DNA of 64,000 nucleotides from Talaromyces rugulosus (lineage: Eukaryota; Ascomycota; Eurotiomycetes; Eurotiales; Trichocomaceae), in contig NC_049565.1 of NCBI RefSeq assembly GCF_013368755.1, positions 2,232,001 to 2,296,000 of the forward strand. Direction: 5' to 3'. This document shows, one piece after another, positions 30,358 through 42,866 of the stretch (positions are counted from its first letter, which is position 1; each line of letters begins with the position of its first letter). The notes under the pieces are model-generated. The model saw only the letters and a program-made list of their open reading frames with translations. It was not told the origin of the DNA and searched no databases. Position numbers and translations under genes: made by a program.

Positions 30358-33300
30358 TCAGTCCGCATCTAACTTCATCATCAAGTCCTCGTCGATATCA
30401 TCATCGTATTCATCTTTTTCAGCAACAGGGTGCAGTCTGTTTCCGTCAATAACCCCCGCTTGGCCATCAGTTTGCATGTCTACCATGTGTTGATCCACGT
30501 CTAGTTTCTGTTTGTCGATTTGCTCTTGGAGCTGTGCTGGCGTCCAGCTGGAAATACCTTCGTGGTCTTTGGCCTTGAAGGGTTGCGCCATCGTCCGTAA
30601 AAAGTTCTTCGCCGTGGCGACGGCCATGTCCGTACTCAGGTTCACTTCGCTCTCTAGGATTGTTTGATTGATCCATTTCGGAAGTTGGTTTCTCTTGCGT
30701 GCAAAACGCCTGTCTGCAAGAACCATAATACCATAGTCATCCTTGCCACGAATGACACGACCAAGACATTGCGAGGCATGTCTCATAGCTATTTTAATTT
30801 CTGTCAGAGCGTATATTACACGTGGCAATATTTTGAATGGGCATCTTACCATCGAAAGACAAAAAGTCATTTTCCCGAATGCTGTAGTTTTCTCGAAGGA
30901 ATTCAAGACGTGCTCTCAATATACGTGACTCGGTATACTGAAAGGGAACGCCAATGCAGATGACGGCGCGGCCGTATTGATGGTCAAAATCGACTCCTTC
31001 TGCGACTTTCCCTCTATTACCAAAGTCAGTATATGCGTTTTATTTTATCAGTTTCATTGGCTGCACTAACCTTGCAACAGACATTAATATACTATCAAGA
31101 CGAAGTTAGTAAATTATTTATAAGGGCGATGCAAAGAAGTACTTACGCTCCACGACCATTACAGCAAGCCGTTCTGTAGGTTTCCAGAGCAAGGGACGAT
31201 TCTTGCGCATCTGGAGTTTCGACCAAAATAAGCTTGTAATTCCAGATCATATCCAAGATACCCATGCCGGACCAGACATGCAATGTCGACTCCATGTATA
31301 AGTATGACGGAAAGAAAACCACAATTCCGTCAGGAACAATTTTCGCAAAGTCAACTAGCAGTGTGCCAAAATTTCGTAGATTGCTTGGGTCATTTCTTGT
31401 TTGAAAAGAAGATGAAATTTGTGCTTGGTCTGATCCTCGGGTGACTATCATGGGTAAAAAGGAACGTCGGGCAAGAGTCATTGTATATGATTCTTGTAAG
31501 ACTGGCGTGAAGTTGAGCATCTTTGGGAACATATCTAAGGGAGTAAGAGTACCTAGAAATCTAATTAACTCTGTTTTGGATGAAAGGAATAGACCAAACC
31601 CTACCAGATGTGACAACTATTGATGAAAAGCGTTCAACGACAGGTCGAAACGCGATTGCCGCATCTAGACATGCAAGGTGTAAGACAGGGTTGGGAACCG
31701 TAGCAGCTTCTGATTCAAATGGCTCTAGAATCAACAGAAACCCACGGTCATAAGTGCTAACTAGGGTTGCAAACATAGCAACCTCTTGGAGGGGTTGATA
31801 GTCTTCGATATTCATTAGCTCGAGCGTACGAACGAGAGAAGTTAGCCGTTCAGAACAGAATTTGAGAGGTTTGGCCTCAATGAAAACCAGTTCACGAAGA
31901 TGCTGTAAAAAACTCGGTGTTGTTTCACTGATGGTGTGCGTAACTTTCATCCTTGTCATAAGATATTGTATGAACCTCTGTAGAAAAGCGATGAAATGCT
32001 CAGCACGTCGTATATTTCCCGGAACAGCCTCTGTGGTTTTGTTAGGTGATATCCTTTCAAAGTAGTGAAGCACGCACCGGTTAGCAAGTCTTGTGGTAAC
32101 ACGGGGTTTGACATAATCAAGTCCTCGTCTCGTGCTTCTTCAGTAGCTTTCAAGCCCTCGACAAGCTTGGTATACTCTGACTGTAGTTTCTCAGCATCCG
32201 ATGACTTCAACTCATCAATTTTTTTCTCGAGATTTTTTGCACCACGAGATGCCTTTCGCAAGGAGTCTTCAGTTAAGTCAATGCTGACACAATATGTAAG
32301 CGTAGGCCCTCGATTTGACAAAGCGGTAGTGAACAAACCTGAGCGACTCGATGGCTACGTTATCAATGTTATGAGCCTAAAGGATCCCAGTGAGACAAGA
32401 TTTTCCAAAATAGAGCGTGGATGGTTACAAACCTCATCAAAAACAACGATGCAGTCTTTTGATAGCTCCCTGGATACTCGTTCTGCAATCTTGGGGTCTA
32501 GAAGATAATGATAACTGTAGATGATGACATTGCAATAAGGCAACTGCAGGGCAAATGTTAGAACTACAATTCAGAGCCCATGAAGGAAATAGCATTACAT
32601 ACCATGCGTCTCACAGTGAAGTAGGGACAGGTGACTTTTTCTTGGCAGTATTTAAGAAGATCACCAAATGTGAAAACACCAGGTTCAATCAAGTTATGCG
32701 GCTCTAATAAATCCAGATTCTAACAAATGATTCGTCAGTATGCTTTTCAATCAGATAAATGAAGATTCTCACATCATGATATGTGCAGCCTTCTACTTCC
32801 TCGCCACGTTCTCTCTTCTGCGCGACAAAGGATGCCGTTAGACTTCTGCATCGGGCGTCGACAACTGTGCCACTTTTTTCGCGCTTGACTGATGGGTGCA
32901 GACATAAGTTTTTTCGACTGGAGAGACCCAGACCCCGAAAGTCCTCTGTATAACCCAACTGTGACGATCGATAATTCATTAAGGCTTTTAATTCATGAAG
33001 TGCCTTGTCTGGTTAAATGTTAATCTCCAAATGCTAAAATCTCGAGTCGAATGCATCACCAATTTCACTCATTGTCCGTGAGCAATATATCAGTTTTCTG
33101 GAGTCGCCATGGCGTTGTTGGTAGGCGATGATTAACGACAACAAAGTGACAGTTTTCCCTTCAGGTACCGTCAGGAAAGTGTATTACTCTGCGCCAAGAG
33201 AACTCCTACCTGTACCCGAAGGCATTTCAAGTAGGCAATGACCACCAGCATCTAATGCCTTCTTCAGGTCGCACATGTATTTCCTGGCGACGAGTCAGAG

Positions 33301-33465
33301 ACTGGGTGAGTAAGTTACAAATAAGACTTTGAAGGCGCACCATTGCTCTGGGTATATCTTTGGATACGGGAAGAGCACCTCCAGCTCACTAGACGGCCAC
33401 AGATTAGCCAGTGCCTTTTTGGGTAAATCATGACATTGTGAATCTAACTCTATCATAAACTTCAT
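30358..33465 (-). CDS. RAD3: TFIIH DNA helicase XPD/Rad3
   Basis: Fourteen exons by hand: 33449-33465, 33341-33388, 33210-33283, 33060-33158, 32773-33008, 32603-32719, 32433-32543, 32339-32376, 32078-32283, 31605-32030, 31147-31552, 31071-31091, 30850-31013 and 30358-30788, giving 797 aa, close to the family length. It is the 5'-3' Fe-S helicase of TFIIH for nucleotide excision repair and transcription initiation. Walker A MPSGTGKT spans an intron; Fe-S cysteines lie in [21 protein letters not shown] and CPYF; DEAH is split (VVFDE|AHNID); [14 protein letters not shown] and [14 protein letters not shown] are the late helicase motifs. Intron 1 (60 nt, no stop, branch GGCTAAT) must be removed to restore [17 protein letters not shown] 21-nt exon encodes part of the SVARGK region. 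It is head-to-head with LTN1. Confidence 0.96.
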
Positions 33466-33979
33466 GATGAAGGAAAGCTCTGAAGATAGCCCAAAGCCCC
33501 GGCGGACTTTGGGGCGTCCGGGCTATAAGGTGAGCGGGGTATTGAGAAATAAAACGACAAAGAAAGAACAGTCGCAGAAATGGCCCTCCGAATCCGCAGT
33601 GATTAGTTGGTGAAGAATCAACCCGGAGGTTGTAGGATGACGAAGATGGAAAGCTGCAGCTTTCCTTCACTTAAACTTATCGATAGCCCGTCCGATCTCC
33701 GCTCTAGCCGCTTTAAGAATAGCCGCGCGCGTCGGCCAACGCCAGATCACGTGAAATCTGATGACTAAAGCGCTTTCCAAAGTGGGAGCCCGATGCGGGG
33801 AGCTGGAACAAGATGACGATTTTTTGTTTGATGAGGTGAAAGTCGAGCAGATACAACAATATTCGGCATTCCTGGAGCTGCCATTCTGCCCGGTCTCGAC
33901 GTCCTACTGCTCCACTCTCTGTTTCATTTCTTTGCATGAGTTGGAATCGCCATACTTTCATTATCCGGTACCCCACACC
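33466..33979. promoter_or_regulatory. Bidirectional promoter, RAD3/XPD and LTN1
   Basis: A 514-bp spacer between the start codons of divergent genes. The LTN1 frame is open upstream to an in-frame ATG at 33761, but that segment does not resemble Listerin N-termini and I treat it as leader. A CACGTGA element occurs at 33749-33755. Confidence 0.5.
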
Positions 33980-36900
33980 ATGAGCAAAAAGTTCAAGTCG
34001 CAGGCCTCAAGCAGTCGTGCAGCTGCTGGAGGCTTTGGCGGATTTCCGAGTACTTTTGGAGGATTTTCGACTGCGTCTACATCAAATCCACAGGCCACGT
34101 CATCACTGTCATATGTGGCAGAACCCCCGGATCTAACTCGCATCTCGGAGCCGAATCTGGTGGTTGCATTCAAGAATCTATCAAAGAAAGATGATACGAC
34201 CAAAACCAAGGCTTTGGAAGAAATCAAAGACACAGTTGTGAAGCTCGGAAACCGTAGTAATGAACTCGAGGAAGGTGTCCTGGAGGCTTGGGTATGATGA
34301 ACCGCGAGACAAGCTCGTATCTTAGTATGATAGTAACACATTTTGCAGACGAAAGTGTTCCCACGCACTTCTATAGAAAATGCCAGGAGAATTCGGCAAC
34401 TTGCGCATTCAATCCAGGGGTTGCTTGCGTCTCTTGCTGGCAAGCGAATTGCTCGCCACCTGCCTAAAGTCATCGGCGCTTGGCTTGCGGGGCTTTATGA
34501 TAATGACAAACTTGTTTCTCGCTCCGTGGTCGAATCGATCACAAGTGTATTCTCCACTGACGAAAAAAGAAATAATCTCTGGAAAGTGTACCAAACTCCA
34601 ATCCTGGAGTTCGTGGCTGATGTTATTCTACATCAAACTGTTCGCACACTGAGCGACGAACGAGTCGTCAAGGCTGATGATGCTGAAGCCAAGTTTGCAA
34701 GGGTATCAGCTACAGCAATTCTCCTATTCAATCGTATATTGAGTATGAAGACGGCACCCTCATTAATATGAAGAATCACTAATAAAGATTTTAGGCACTG
34801 CTTCGCAACAGCAATTAGCCAAGGATGTATCTCTGGTCCACCAACTTCTCAGCAGCAAGAATCTTTGGTCTTTCACCCATAATGAAGACCCATTTGTTCG
34901 CCGTTGTATCTATAACCTTCTTTTGTCATCTTTGGCGCAGGGAATAGAGGGTAACGACTGGCAAATTATAAGCAATAGTCTCATTTCACAGTCTCTTCCC
35001 ATCTCGCAACTTGGATCTGCAACAGATTTTTCAGAGACGCTTCTGCAAACTTCCCAGGTACGCCCGCAATTATGGACTACAGATTTCAAGGGTAAGTCAT
35101 CTGCTAGTAAAAGGCTACGCCAATATATCAAAAAGGGATCACAGGGTGCTTCGGAATCGTATTGGTCAAACCTCACGAACTTATTGAAAAACCTGCCCCA
35201 GGAAGTCATTAAGGGATATGGAGTCAAGACAGAGGAAACATCCGAATTCGGGATTTTGCAAGCCACAGCTCTTATGGAAGACTTTTTGGAAGGTTTATCA
35301 TCCAGAGATGAACCTCGGCACAACCTCAAGACGGCTTGGGCGGCGTATGTCGACACAGGAATTTGGCTGTCAACATTAATAGACGAGAAGGCGAGGGGGA
35401 AATTTGTCCAGGAGCGACTGGCGCAGGTTTTCGACCCATACGTGAACGATCGGACGGATACTCAGTGGGCACTGCCTAAGAATAGTGCAAATAATATCTG
35501 TACCTCAACATTTCTGAGGCTTGCTGATCATGGATATACCGCAGAGTTGGGATCAGCGTGGGGCTCACTCACCCAAAACTTCTTGCAGGCAGTGAAGCTG
35601 TCTCTTCCAGAGCAATCAAAAGATTTTCGACCTTCGCAGGACGGAATATGTGCCCGAGCTGCGAGGTTTTTCAAACTAGAAGCTGACATTCTATCGAGAC
35701 TATCGTCGGAATCGAGCCCCATCTCAACTTTGTTCCAAGAACAGACTTTGCAGTTGCTTGAAGGATCAATTCAGGTATTAGAAGACCGGAATGGAAAACC
35801 TTACGGTGCTGCTGCAATCTTGGAAGAAGCGGTTCGCCATGTTCCGCAATTTATTCAAGGTTCAAGTTCTTTGGTGGATACCTTGAAGACCGACATTCCT
35901 AAGCTATTATCGACTCCATCTGCCGACAGAATAATGTCTACTATCCTTCTTTGTTGTGACTGGGATGGATTTGACGCTGTGTTAGATGCGTCAGTTCAAC
36001 AAGTAGCGGATACGAAACCAGGAGATTCTAGTGCAGTAGCTCTTGAAAGGTTACTGTCGACAGTGGATTTTGAACAAGTACAAGACATCTCCCATTTTGA
36101 TTCCATCGTGACGAATCGTACCCAGAGTGCAACCCTTGGAAAGAAATCAGAATGGTCGCTGGTCCTTTCAGTCATACAGAACCCTACGTTGCCCAACGAA
36201 ATAATCGATAAACTGGTATTGGTCTTGTTACAAGGGTTGTCTTCAGATGACGAAAACATCTCTGAAACACTTTCAGGATTGTTATCGCTCTCTCAAAACC
36301 CTAAAATTCTGCAACGCTTTCGAAAAGGAACCCATGGATCCAAATTTCTTTCAAAGCTGTTGTATCTTACTGAATCACCTGTGGACGAGATTTCTCAAAA
36401 GGCAGAATTGCTTGAGAAAAAAATGAAAGATGTTGTACCCGCAGAAACAACTTCAGAGTCCAGTGTGGAAATACTAAAACACGGAGTCGAAGACGTGGGA
36501 CAAGAATCACTGTCGTAAGTCAATATTTCACGCTGTTTCTTTCCCTTTTCATTTTTGACATTGATCTAACTAGTCTTAGTATCGATGCTTTGGTCAGGAT
36601 TGCAGAAGATCTCCTTCAGCGTTTAGAACCAAAGGATTACCAGAGTATATTAGCCGACGTCTTCCCATCAAACCAAATATGGAAAACATCTTTGGAGCCA
36701 TTTTTGGGCCTGCCACCTAGGCCTTCGACATCTATCACGAGTCCTTTGGGTGGTACGGCCCATCTCGTTAGCAATGAGCTGTCTGCTTCATTCTGGGCAA
36801 AATTAGAGAATGTACCCCGGGATTCCAGCGGAGAATCATTGGCTTTTCGTCTGACTGTATATGTGACAAGGCTTCTATCGCTGGACAATGTCTTTGAATC

Positions 36901-39222
36901 TCTTACAGCAGAGCAACGTGAAAGTTTATTCCATTATTTACCGCTAGCTCTTCAATTGATCGAGGATGATATAAGCATTGAGGGTTCGATAGGACTGATC
37001 GGCCTTCAGCTCTCCGAAGACTACGATCAAGTATTAGAGATTACAAGCAGTGGCCGGTCCATTGTTAGCGCATGGATTCGCTCTGATGCGCCTCTAAGCG
37101 ATAGCCAAGACTCTATATCGAAAGAACTACACGATTTCTGGAACCGAAAGATCGAAGCTGTTAGCGATGTCTCACCCGAGAGCTATCGGATTGGCGAAGC
37201 TTATGTGAAGCTCATGTTCGAAAAAGAGACGACAAAAACTTCGGATGAACTTCTCTCTCTTGCGAGAGAGATTCGAAAGATTAATCCAATCCGAGCTGCA
37301 GCTGTAATCGCAATATGGGGGCCGTCTCTTTCATATTCGCCAGCTGGTACAAGACTATGTAACGAGCTTATTGCAGAAGCTACCGGCTTCAACCCCCTGA
37401 AAAACCGAGAGGGTAAGTGCACAATGACCTCTTCCAAACTATCGCTTACGGAACTAGGTTTGAAAAACATTGTCTTTGCCAATATTTTGATACAGAGTAT
37501 GGAGAGTATTGTTGACTCGATACCAACACAGCGACTAGTCTTTCTTGTGAAAAACATGATTCAGGTTGCTCAAGAAAACCCGGATTTCTTGGATGTCAAA
37601 AGCGAAGTATTCAAGCTTCTCAGAGCCGTTTTACGTCCCCTCAATGAGATTTACGGATCGCATTGGGCCGATTCCATAGAAATGTTGCGTACGACTTGGA
37701 AGGAGACTAGCGGAGGTGATGCGGCACTGCCTGTGCTTCATTCGTCTTTTAGATTTTTCTCCGTGATAAAGCGTCTTGTACAAGCGGATGGCAATGACGA
37801 TCTGATCGATTCTTGGACCGAATCTAAAAACGAGATATTTGAGAGCATTGTTTCAATCTTGCACAAACTAGGTACGGCCCTCCCTTTTGTTCAAATGTCG
37901 AACAATTTGTGTCTAACAAACGACAGATGCTTCCAGTACGGCCTATCAGCCTCGGGATATAACAGCTAACCTCCTACGCCGCGAACTTGTAGATGTCCCG
38001 GTTAACTCTCTCGTGGGCAGAAAAGACATTTTCTCCTTATTGGCAGTTCAATGTAAGGACATTCAACGAGCTGCGTATGAGATTCTCCATCGATCTATCC
38101 CCCAAGCTCAAGAGCAGGTGTCCTTCGACGTCGCATTGTCGAAAACAACCGTCAATCTTCCTGATGAATTACTGTCTCTTTTACTAGAGCCTCCCAAGGC
38201 AGATGTGATAACGGCAATTGACGACGAGAAAGCGTGGCTCAGTCTTCGGTCATATCTGCTGAGCTGGAAAATAGTGTTTGATCACTTTTCGAACTCTGTA
38301 GGTGTATTGGCGTATTTGATATTTGACACTTTGCTAATTAATGTTATTCTAGTCGCTCCCCGTCCAGGAGAATTATGCAGCAAACATTAAAGAGAACCAA
38401 TTGCTAGACCCTCTTCTTGAATTCACATTTGAATTCCTTCAGAAATCACAGGGAAAACTGGTCAATGCTTCGACTTTTGATGTTCGGTTGTGGGAACCAC
38501 ACGCCGAGCCTAGTGAAAAAGACACGCAGTGGCTTCTCATCCATTTATACTATCTATCATTGAAACACGTCGGCATTCTGGTAAAGAACTGGTGGCTCGA
38601 CAGCAAAAAGAGAATTAAAGGCCCCGTCGAGACATGGACGGAAAAATACGTAAGTCCTTCATGATCTTGTTATTTTTTGTTGGTGCTTACACAGTTGCAG
38701 ATATCGCCATTCATCATTGAAGACGCGTTGATTGGTATCTCGAGATGGATTGAAACTCAAGATCAAAATGAGGAACGACAGCTTTCTGTCAAGGTATCTC
38801 AACGCACTGGTGAACTCGTTGCCAGCATTCCAGTAGACGAGGATTCTCCTCCTGTCGCAATGGCCATTTCTCTTCCGCCTGCCTATCCGCTACAACCAGC
38901 AATTGTCACGGGTAGAAGCCGTGTTCTTGTCGACGAGAAGAAATGGCGCAGCTGGCTGCTCATAATCCAAGGCGTGATTATGTTCTCCAACGGTAGCCTT
39001 GTGGATGGCTTGCTTGCGTTCCGAAAGAACGTCCAGGGTGCCCTGAAAGGGCAGAGCGAATGTGCCATTTGCTATTCAGTTATTTCGACCGACATGCAGA
39101 CTCCTAACAAACGTTGCGCTACGTGTAAAAACACATTCCATTCAGTGTGTCTCTTCCGGTGGTTCAAGAGCAGCAACCAGAGCACATGTCCACTTTGCCG
39201 GAACAACTTTGTATATGTCTGA
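33980..39222 (+). CDS. LTN1: Listerin E3 ubiquitin ligase (ribosome quality control)
   Basis: Exons 33980-34291, 34349-34742, 34795-36514, 36580-37412, 37458-37871, 37927-38297, 38353-38649 and 38701-39222 give 1620 aa. The N-terminus MSKKFKSQASSSRAAAGGFGGF and the PDLTRISEPNLVVAFKNLSKKDDTTKTKAL segment are typical of Ltn1/Rkr1; long HEAT-like helical repeats fill the middle. The C-terminal RING-CH type finger (about residues 1567-1620) reads CAIC, then CATCKNTFHSVCLFRWF and CPLC, and recruits E2. It ubiquitinates nascent chains stalled on 60S subunits. Intron 4 (37413-37457, 45 nt) has no stop and keeps frame; splicing gives KNREG|LKNIVFANIL. The start at 33980 is supported by family N-terminal sequence and not by the more upstream ATG. 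Confidence 0.95.
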
Positions 39223-39506
39223 TTGGGACTTTTTTTTTTCGTGTATAGTATATATTTATTATAGATATTAGCGATACTTAGAACAAATAAAAGTCGCCTC
39301 AAAGAATATCAATCAACATCATATGTTAAATTGTCAAACCAAGCCCTTTTATCTTATCAAGTCGTGCGGCGCTATTATCTATTGAACCCCACCGAAGCGC
39401 GCAGCAGCGGGAAAACTGATGTTGACATCATATTTTGAATTTTGGCAAAACCCTCTAAATCTACGAGGAGAAAAAGACTTCGCGTACTCTTTCCCAAGAG
39501 TCAGCC

Positions 39507-40777
39507 ATGTCGGCTCCTCAAATCCCAAATCTGAATACTCTCCGACGAGGCGGCGGGGGTCTTCGTGGTCGCCTGCGAGGTCGCGGGCGCGGGGGATCAT
39601 CATCCGGTGGTGCAGGCGACGACTCCTCGACCTCTCAAGAGGACAACAACGATGCGAAGAATGCCGCGGAGAAGGATCAGATTGTCCAGAACACGGATAA
39701 TGATGCGAGCGTATCCAGACTCAGTGCAGTAGATTTGGGGTATTTAAATGATCCGTTTGCGCGAAGTTTGACACCATCAGGGGGAGGGCCGGGTTCACGC
39801 AGGTTCCCTATTATTAATCGAGGTATTGCTGATAAAAACACAACTTCTGAAGAACTATGACTAATTGGTGACTGTTTATGGCAGGTACATATGTGCGAAC
39901 GGCTGCTATTGACAAATTGGTGGATCGTTTTCTCGACTCTGCTGATGAGCAGAGCACAACGAAGAAACAAATCATATCGCTGGGCGCAGGGTCAGATACA
40001 CGGGTATTTCGAATTTTTTCCAAGCGCCAGTCTGCTGCGCCGATTGTCTATCATGAAATCGACTTTGCTGTGAATACTTCTGCGAAAATAAAGGCCATAC
40101 GTTCGAACCCGTCTTTGCAGAAGACAATCCATATTGATACTACTTCAGGAGAAGAAAACGGCGGAGCTACAATATCTATCGCTGGAGACGCTCTGCACTC
40201 GCCATCATATCATATACATCCCGTCGATCTGAGGACTCTTACTACCGAAGCATCTAAACCGAACTCACAGACAGAGGCTCAATCACCACTGCTCCCAGGA
40301 ATAGATACCTCTCTCCCGACACTTCTCATCTCCGAGTGCTGCCTCATATACCTATCCCCTCACGACGCAGACGCGGTGGTCGACTATTTTGCCAAAACAA
40401 TCTTCCCGTCTACAACAACTCTAGGCATGATTATTTACGAACCAATTCGCCCGGACGACCCTTTCGGAAAGACGATGGTGTCCAATCTCGCAGCAAGGGG
40501 GATCCAATTGCAAACTCTACACAAGTATTCATCATTAGCAGCACAGCAGAAACGATTGCGAGAGCATGGCTTTACAGATGGACAAGGGGCTGCTGACATC
40601 GATTTCATCTGGGACAGATGGATTAGCATGCCAGAGAAAGAGCGGGTTGCTGGATTGGAAATGCTGGACGAGATTGAGGAGTGGAAACTACTGGCGCAGC
40701 ATTATTGCATAGCTTGGGGCTGGCGGGGAGCGTTTGAGACTTGGGGCGATGTACATACCCAGGAGGCAGGATCCTGA
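39507..40777 (+). CDS. PPM1: Leucine carboxyl methyltransferase (PP2A)
   Basis: Exons 39507-39822 and 39885-40777 give 402 aa. It methylates the C-terminal leucine of PP2A-type catalytic subunits, controlling holoenzyme assembly. Visible motifs: TYVRTAAIDKLV (start of the methyltransferase core, just after the intron), SLGAGSDTRVFR (SAM-binding glycine loop), VYHEIDFA, LLISECCLIYLSP and GMIIYEPI. The first 105 residues are a low-complexity extension: an Arg/Gly-rich patch at about residues 12-30, followed by an acidic/Asn stretch, then YLNDPFARSL, a conserved LCMT element. The RG-rich patch is unusual for LCMT1. Confidence 0.92.
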
Positions 40778-40979
40778 CAGTCTGAAGCCTAATAAACAAT
40801 AAATATTTTATTGGGCATATGTTCTCGGCTGAAAGTGCCGCAAGCGATGGCGAACCTCGGTGACGTCACCAGTTTGGAGCTCTCTTCTTGTCCCCCCCCC
40901 GCACAACTTCAAATTTCTCTTTCGCCAGATATTTTCTAATATACCAGTATTTAAAAAACCAAAGCAGTTTCAAAAAAAA

Positions 40980-41645
40980 ATGGCCGAATCCATTGCCGCA
41001 CTCCGCAGACAGCGTCGCGACGAGCTGTCAAAGCTTGCAGACGAACACTTGCAACATGACCTCCAACCGGCCGATCGCGATGCCTTGAAAGCAGCAGCAA
41101 AAAAAGTCTCGACGTGGACAGTGGTTGGCTCTGCCTTGGGTATTGGCCTTGGGTTTTACGTTGCATTCCGCCTGAGGAGCACGCGCAAGCAAGTGTTTGA
41201 GGTATTCAAAGCGCAGGAGAAGCCTGTGAGCGTTGTCTTTGCGGATGGGAGAGCTGGTAAGATGGCCCATTATTTCAAGAGGATATTGTCACTCAATTGC
41301 TAATGGCATTCAGAGTCTATTCCCGATATCACACCCCTTCTCAGGCCATCCACATTGGGTGACATTGCGACCTATTTCTTCGCCTCTGCCGGGGGTCTGT
41401 TCTTGGGCGGCGAGCTCGGTACGTGACAGGACGCTTTTTTTTTCTGAGCGGATAGTATATACTGATCATATTGAATCTGCCTAGGCCTCTTGGGTGGATC
41501 AGCCAGCGCAAGCCGCAGTATCACCAAAGACCCGGAAACGAAAAAGAGGGTTGAGAAAGCGTTTCGCAAATTTCGAGCAGACGTGCTACGAAAGGAAGCG
41601 GACAGCCTTGATAAGGAAGATAACGTGTGGAATAAGATGTTTTGA
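40980..41645 (+). CDS. Conserved-looking small membrane protein
   Basis: Exons 40980-41256, 41314-41418 and 41485-41645 give 180 aa with consistent phases. I do not recognise the family. The N-terminus is charged (MAESIAALRRQRRDELSKLADEHL), followed by a helix WTVVGSALGIGLGFYVAFRL at about 48-67 and a second glycine-rich hydrophobic segment (YFFASAGGLFLGGELGLLGGSASA) at about 115-140. The C-terminal tail is Lys/Arg/Glu-rich and helical. The topology suggests a hairpin in an organelle membrane, perhaps mitochondrial; this is inference. It lies 200 bp downstream of PPM1 in the same direction. Confidence 0.7.
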
Positions 41646-42866
41646 TTATTCCGCCTATGAACTCGGTCTAACGCTCTAGGCGATGGTAGGCCGAAAGACA
41701 GCGAAATATGGGGAGTTAGTATCACAAATCGTTGGCATAGGGAAAGGGTGATTTTGTATTTAGTTCAAATAATATGGTTAATTTTTGACGTACACGCGAC
41801 TATGAGGATACTCTTAGCAACCCCATGTCCCCTCTTTGAAAAGCGAACTTTGGATAGATCAATTCAACAAAAACCAGAGTCTTCGGTTAAGCTACAGCTC
41901 ACATGTCTCATACTGGCTCGGTCCTCAACAAAGAGGCTCGTGGCCCTCATTTTACCCATTCCAAATACAGAGCTTAATTCCTCTGCCATTATTAACGCAA
42001 AAATAGCAACTCGCTGCCGCTAAAAAGCCTGATTAGTTTCTTAACTTGATAATTAAGAATCTAGAACTCCAATCAAATTTAAGATTTAGCGAAGAAATAC
42101 GAGAGCTAAGTAGTTTCCTAGTGAACGAATAACTGCCCCGTTGCGGCTGAACCACCTCACCACGATTCGACTGCCGCTTTGGGGTATAGTTTCATATTGG
42201 GGGCTGGGCCGGTTGGGTAATTAGCGAACAAAACGGGTCAAATAATATAAATATGGAGTAAACAAATCGAAAAATCTTTTCTGAAAGGGGCTTGAGACCT
42301 TATCATTAAAGTTTTAAATAGTAGTGACTTGTCAACACGGCAGACGGTCTAGCTAATTTTAGAACTAGCTGTGGCCCAATAGAGCCAAGGCAGAACAAGG
42401 TAGAACAGAGTACTAAACCGAAATAAGAAGTGATTGGCTTTATATCCAGAAGCTTGTCCAAATAATCCGGAGCCAGATGGGTTTTGCTACTAACCGAATA
42501 TGTACTCTCTTTCGTAGCTAGCCCTACGCTCCTCGGACCTGCATCCTACACGAAGCCAAGGGACATGGAGCCAGTATTAGTGGAGTTAATTCGGTTTATT
42601 TTTAGTTATTTCCAAATTGCCAACTCATAAAGTTTGACAGTATATGCATGGTTTACGGCAAAGATATTCCCTGTTAGAACTGCTGTATTCGCCAGTCGAG
42701 AAACCCTCGTGTATAAATTGGCCCCAAGACCCTTCCTTTTTTATTTAGTTTCTGACAAACAATAACAACAGAACAAGCTCTTCTCTAGCTGCTACTTCTT
42801 TCCTCAAAGAAGACTCTTAGACTTGGGCCTGTTCTTCAAGAGATACTAGCTTTGCAGGTAAGCATA
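41646..42866. other. AT-rich gene-free interval
   Basis: 1.2 kb with no credible exon. A short perfect inverted repeat (7-nt arms TTCTTAA/TTAAGAA, 8-nt loop) lies at 42038-42059. The last 150 bases are a CT-rich leader for the RTA1 gene. Confidence 0.45.

Noticed and set aside
33761..33979. Upstream in-frame ATG extension of LTN1
   Set aside because: The 73 extra residues do not resemble Listerin N-termini; MSKKFKSQ at 33980 does.
42038..42059. Short inverted repeat as a MITE or terminator
   Set aside because: Only 7-nt arms, with no target-site duplication or terminal repeats around it.
42121..42200. tRNA-like sequence around GATTCGACTGCC
   Set aside because: No acceptor stem, A box or anticodon arm could be built on either strand.
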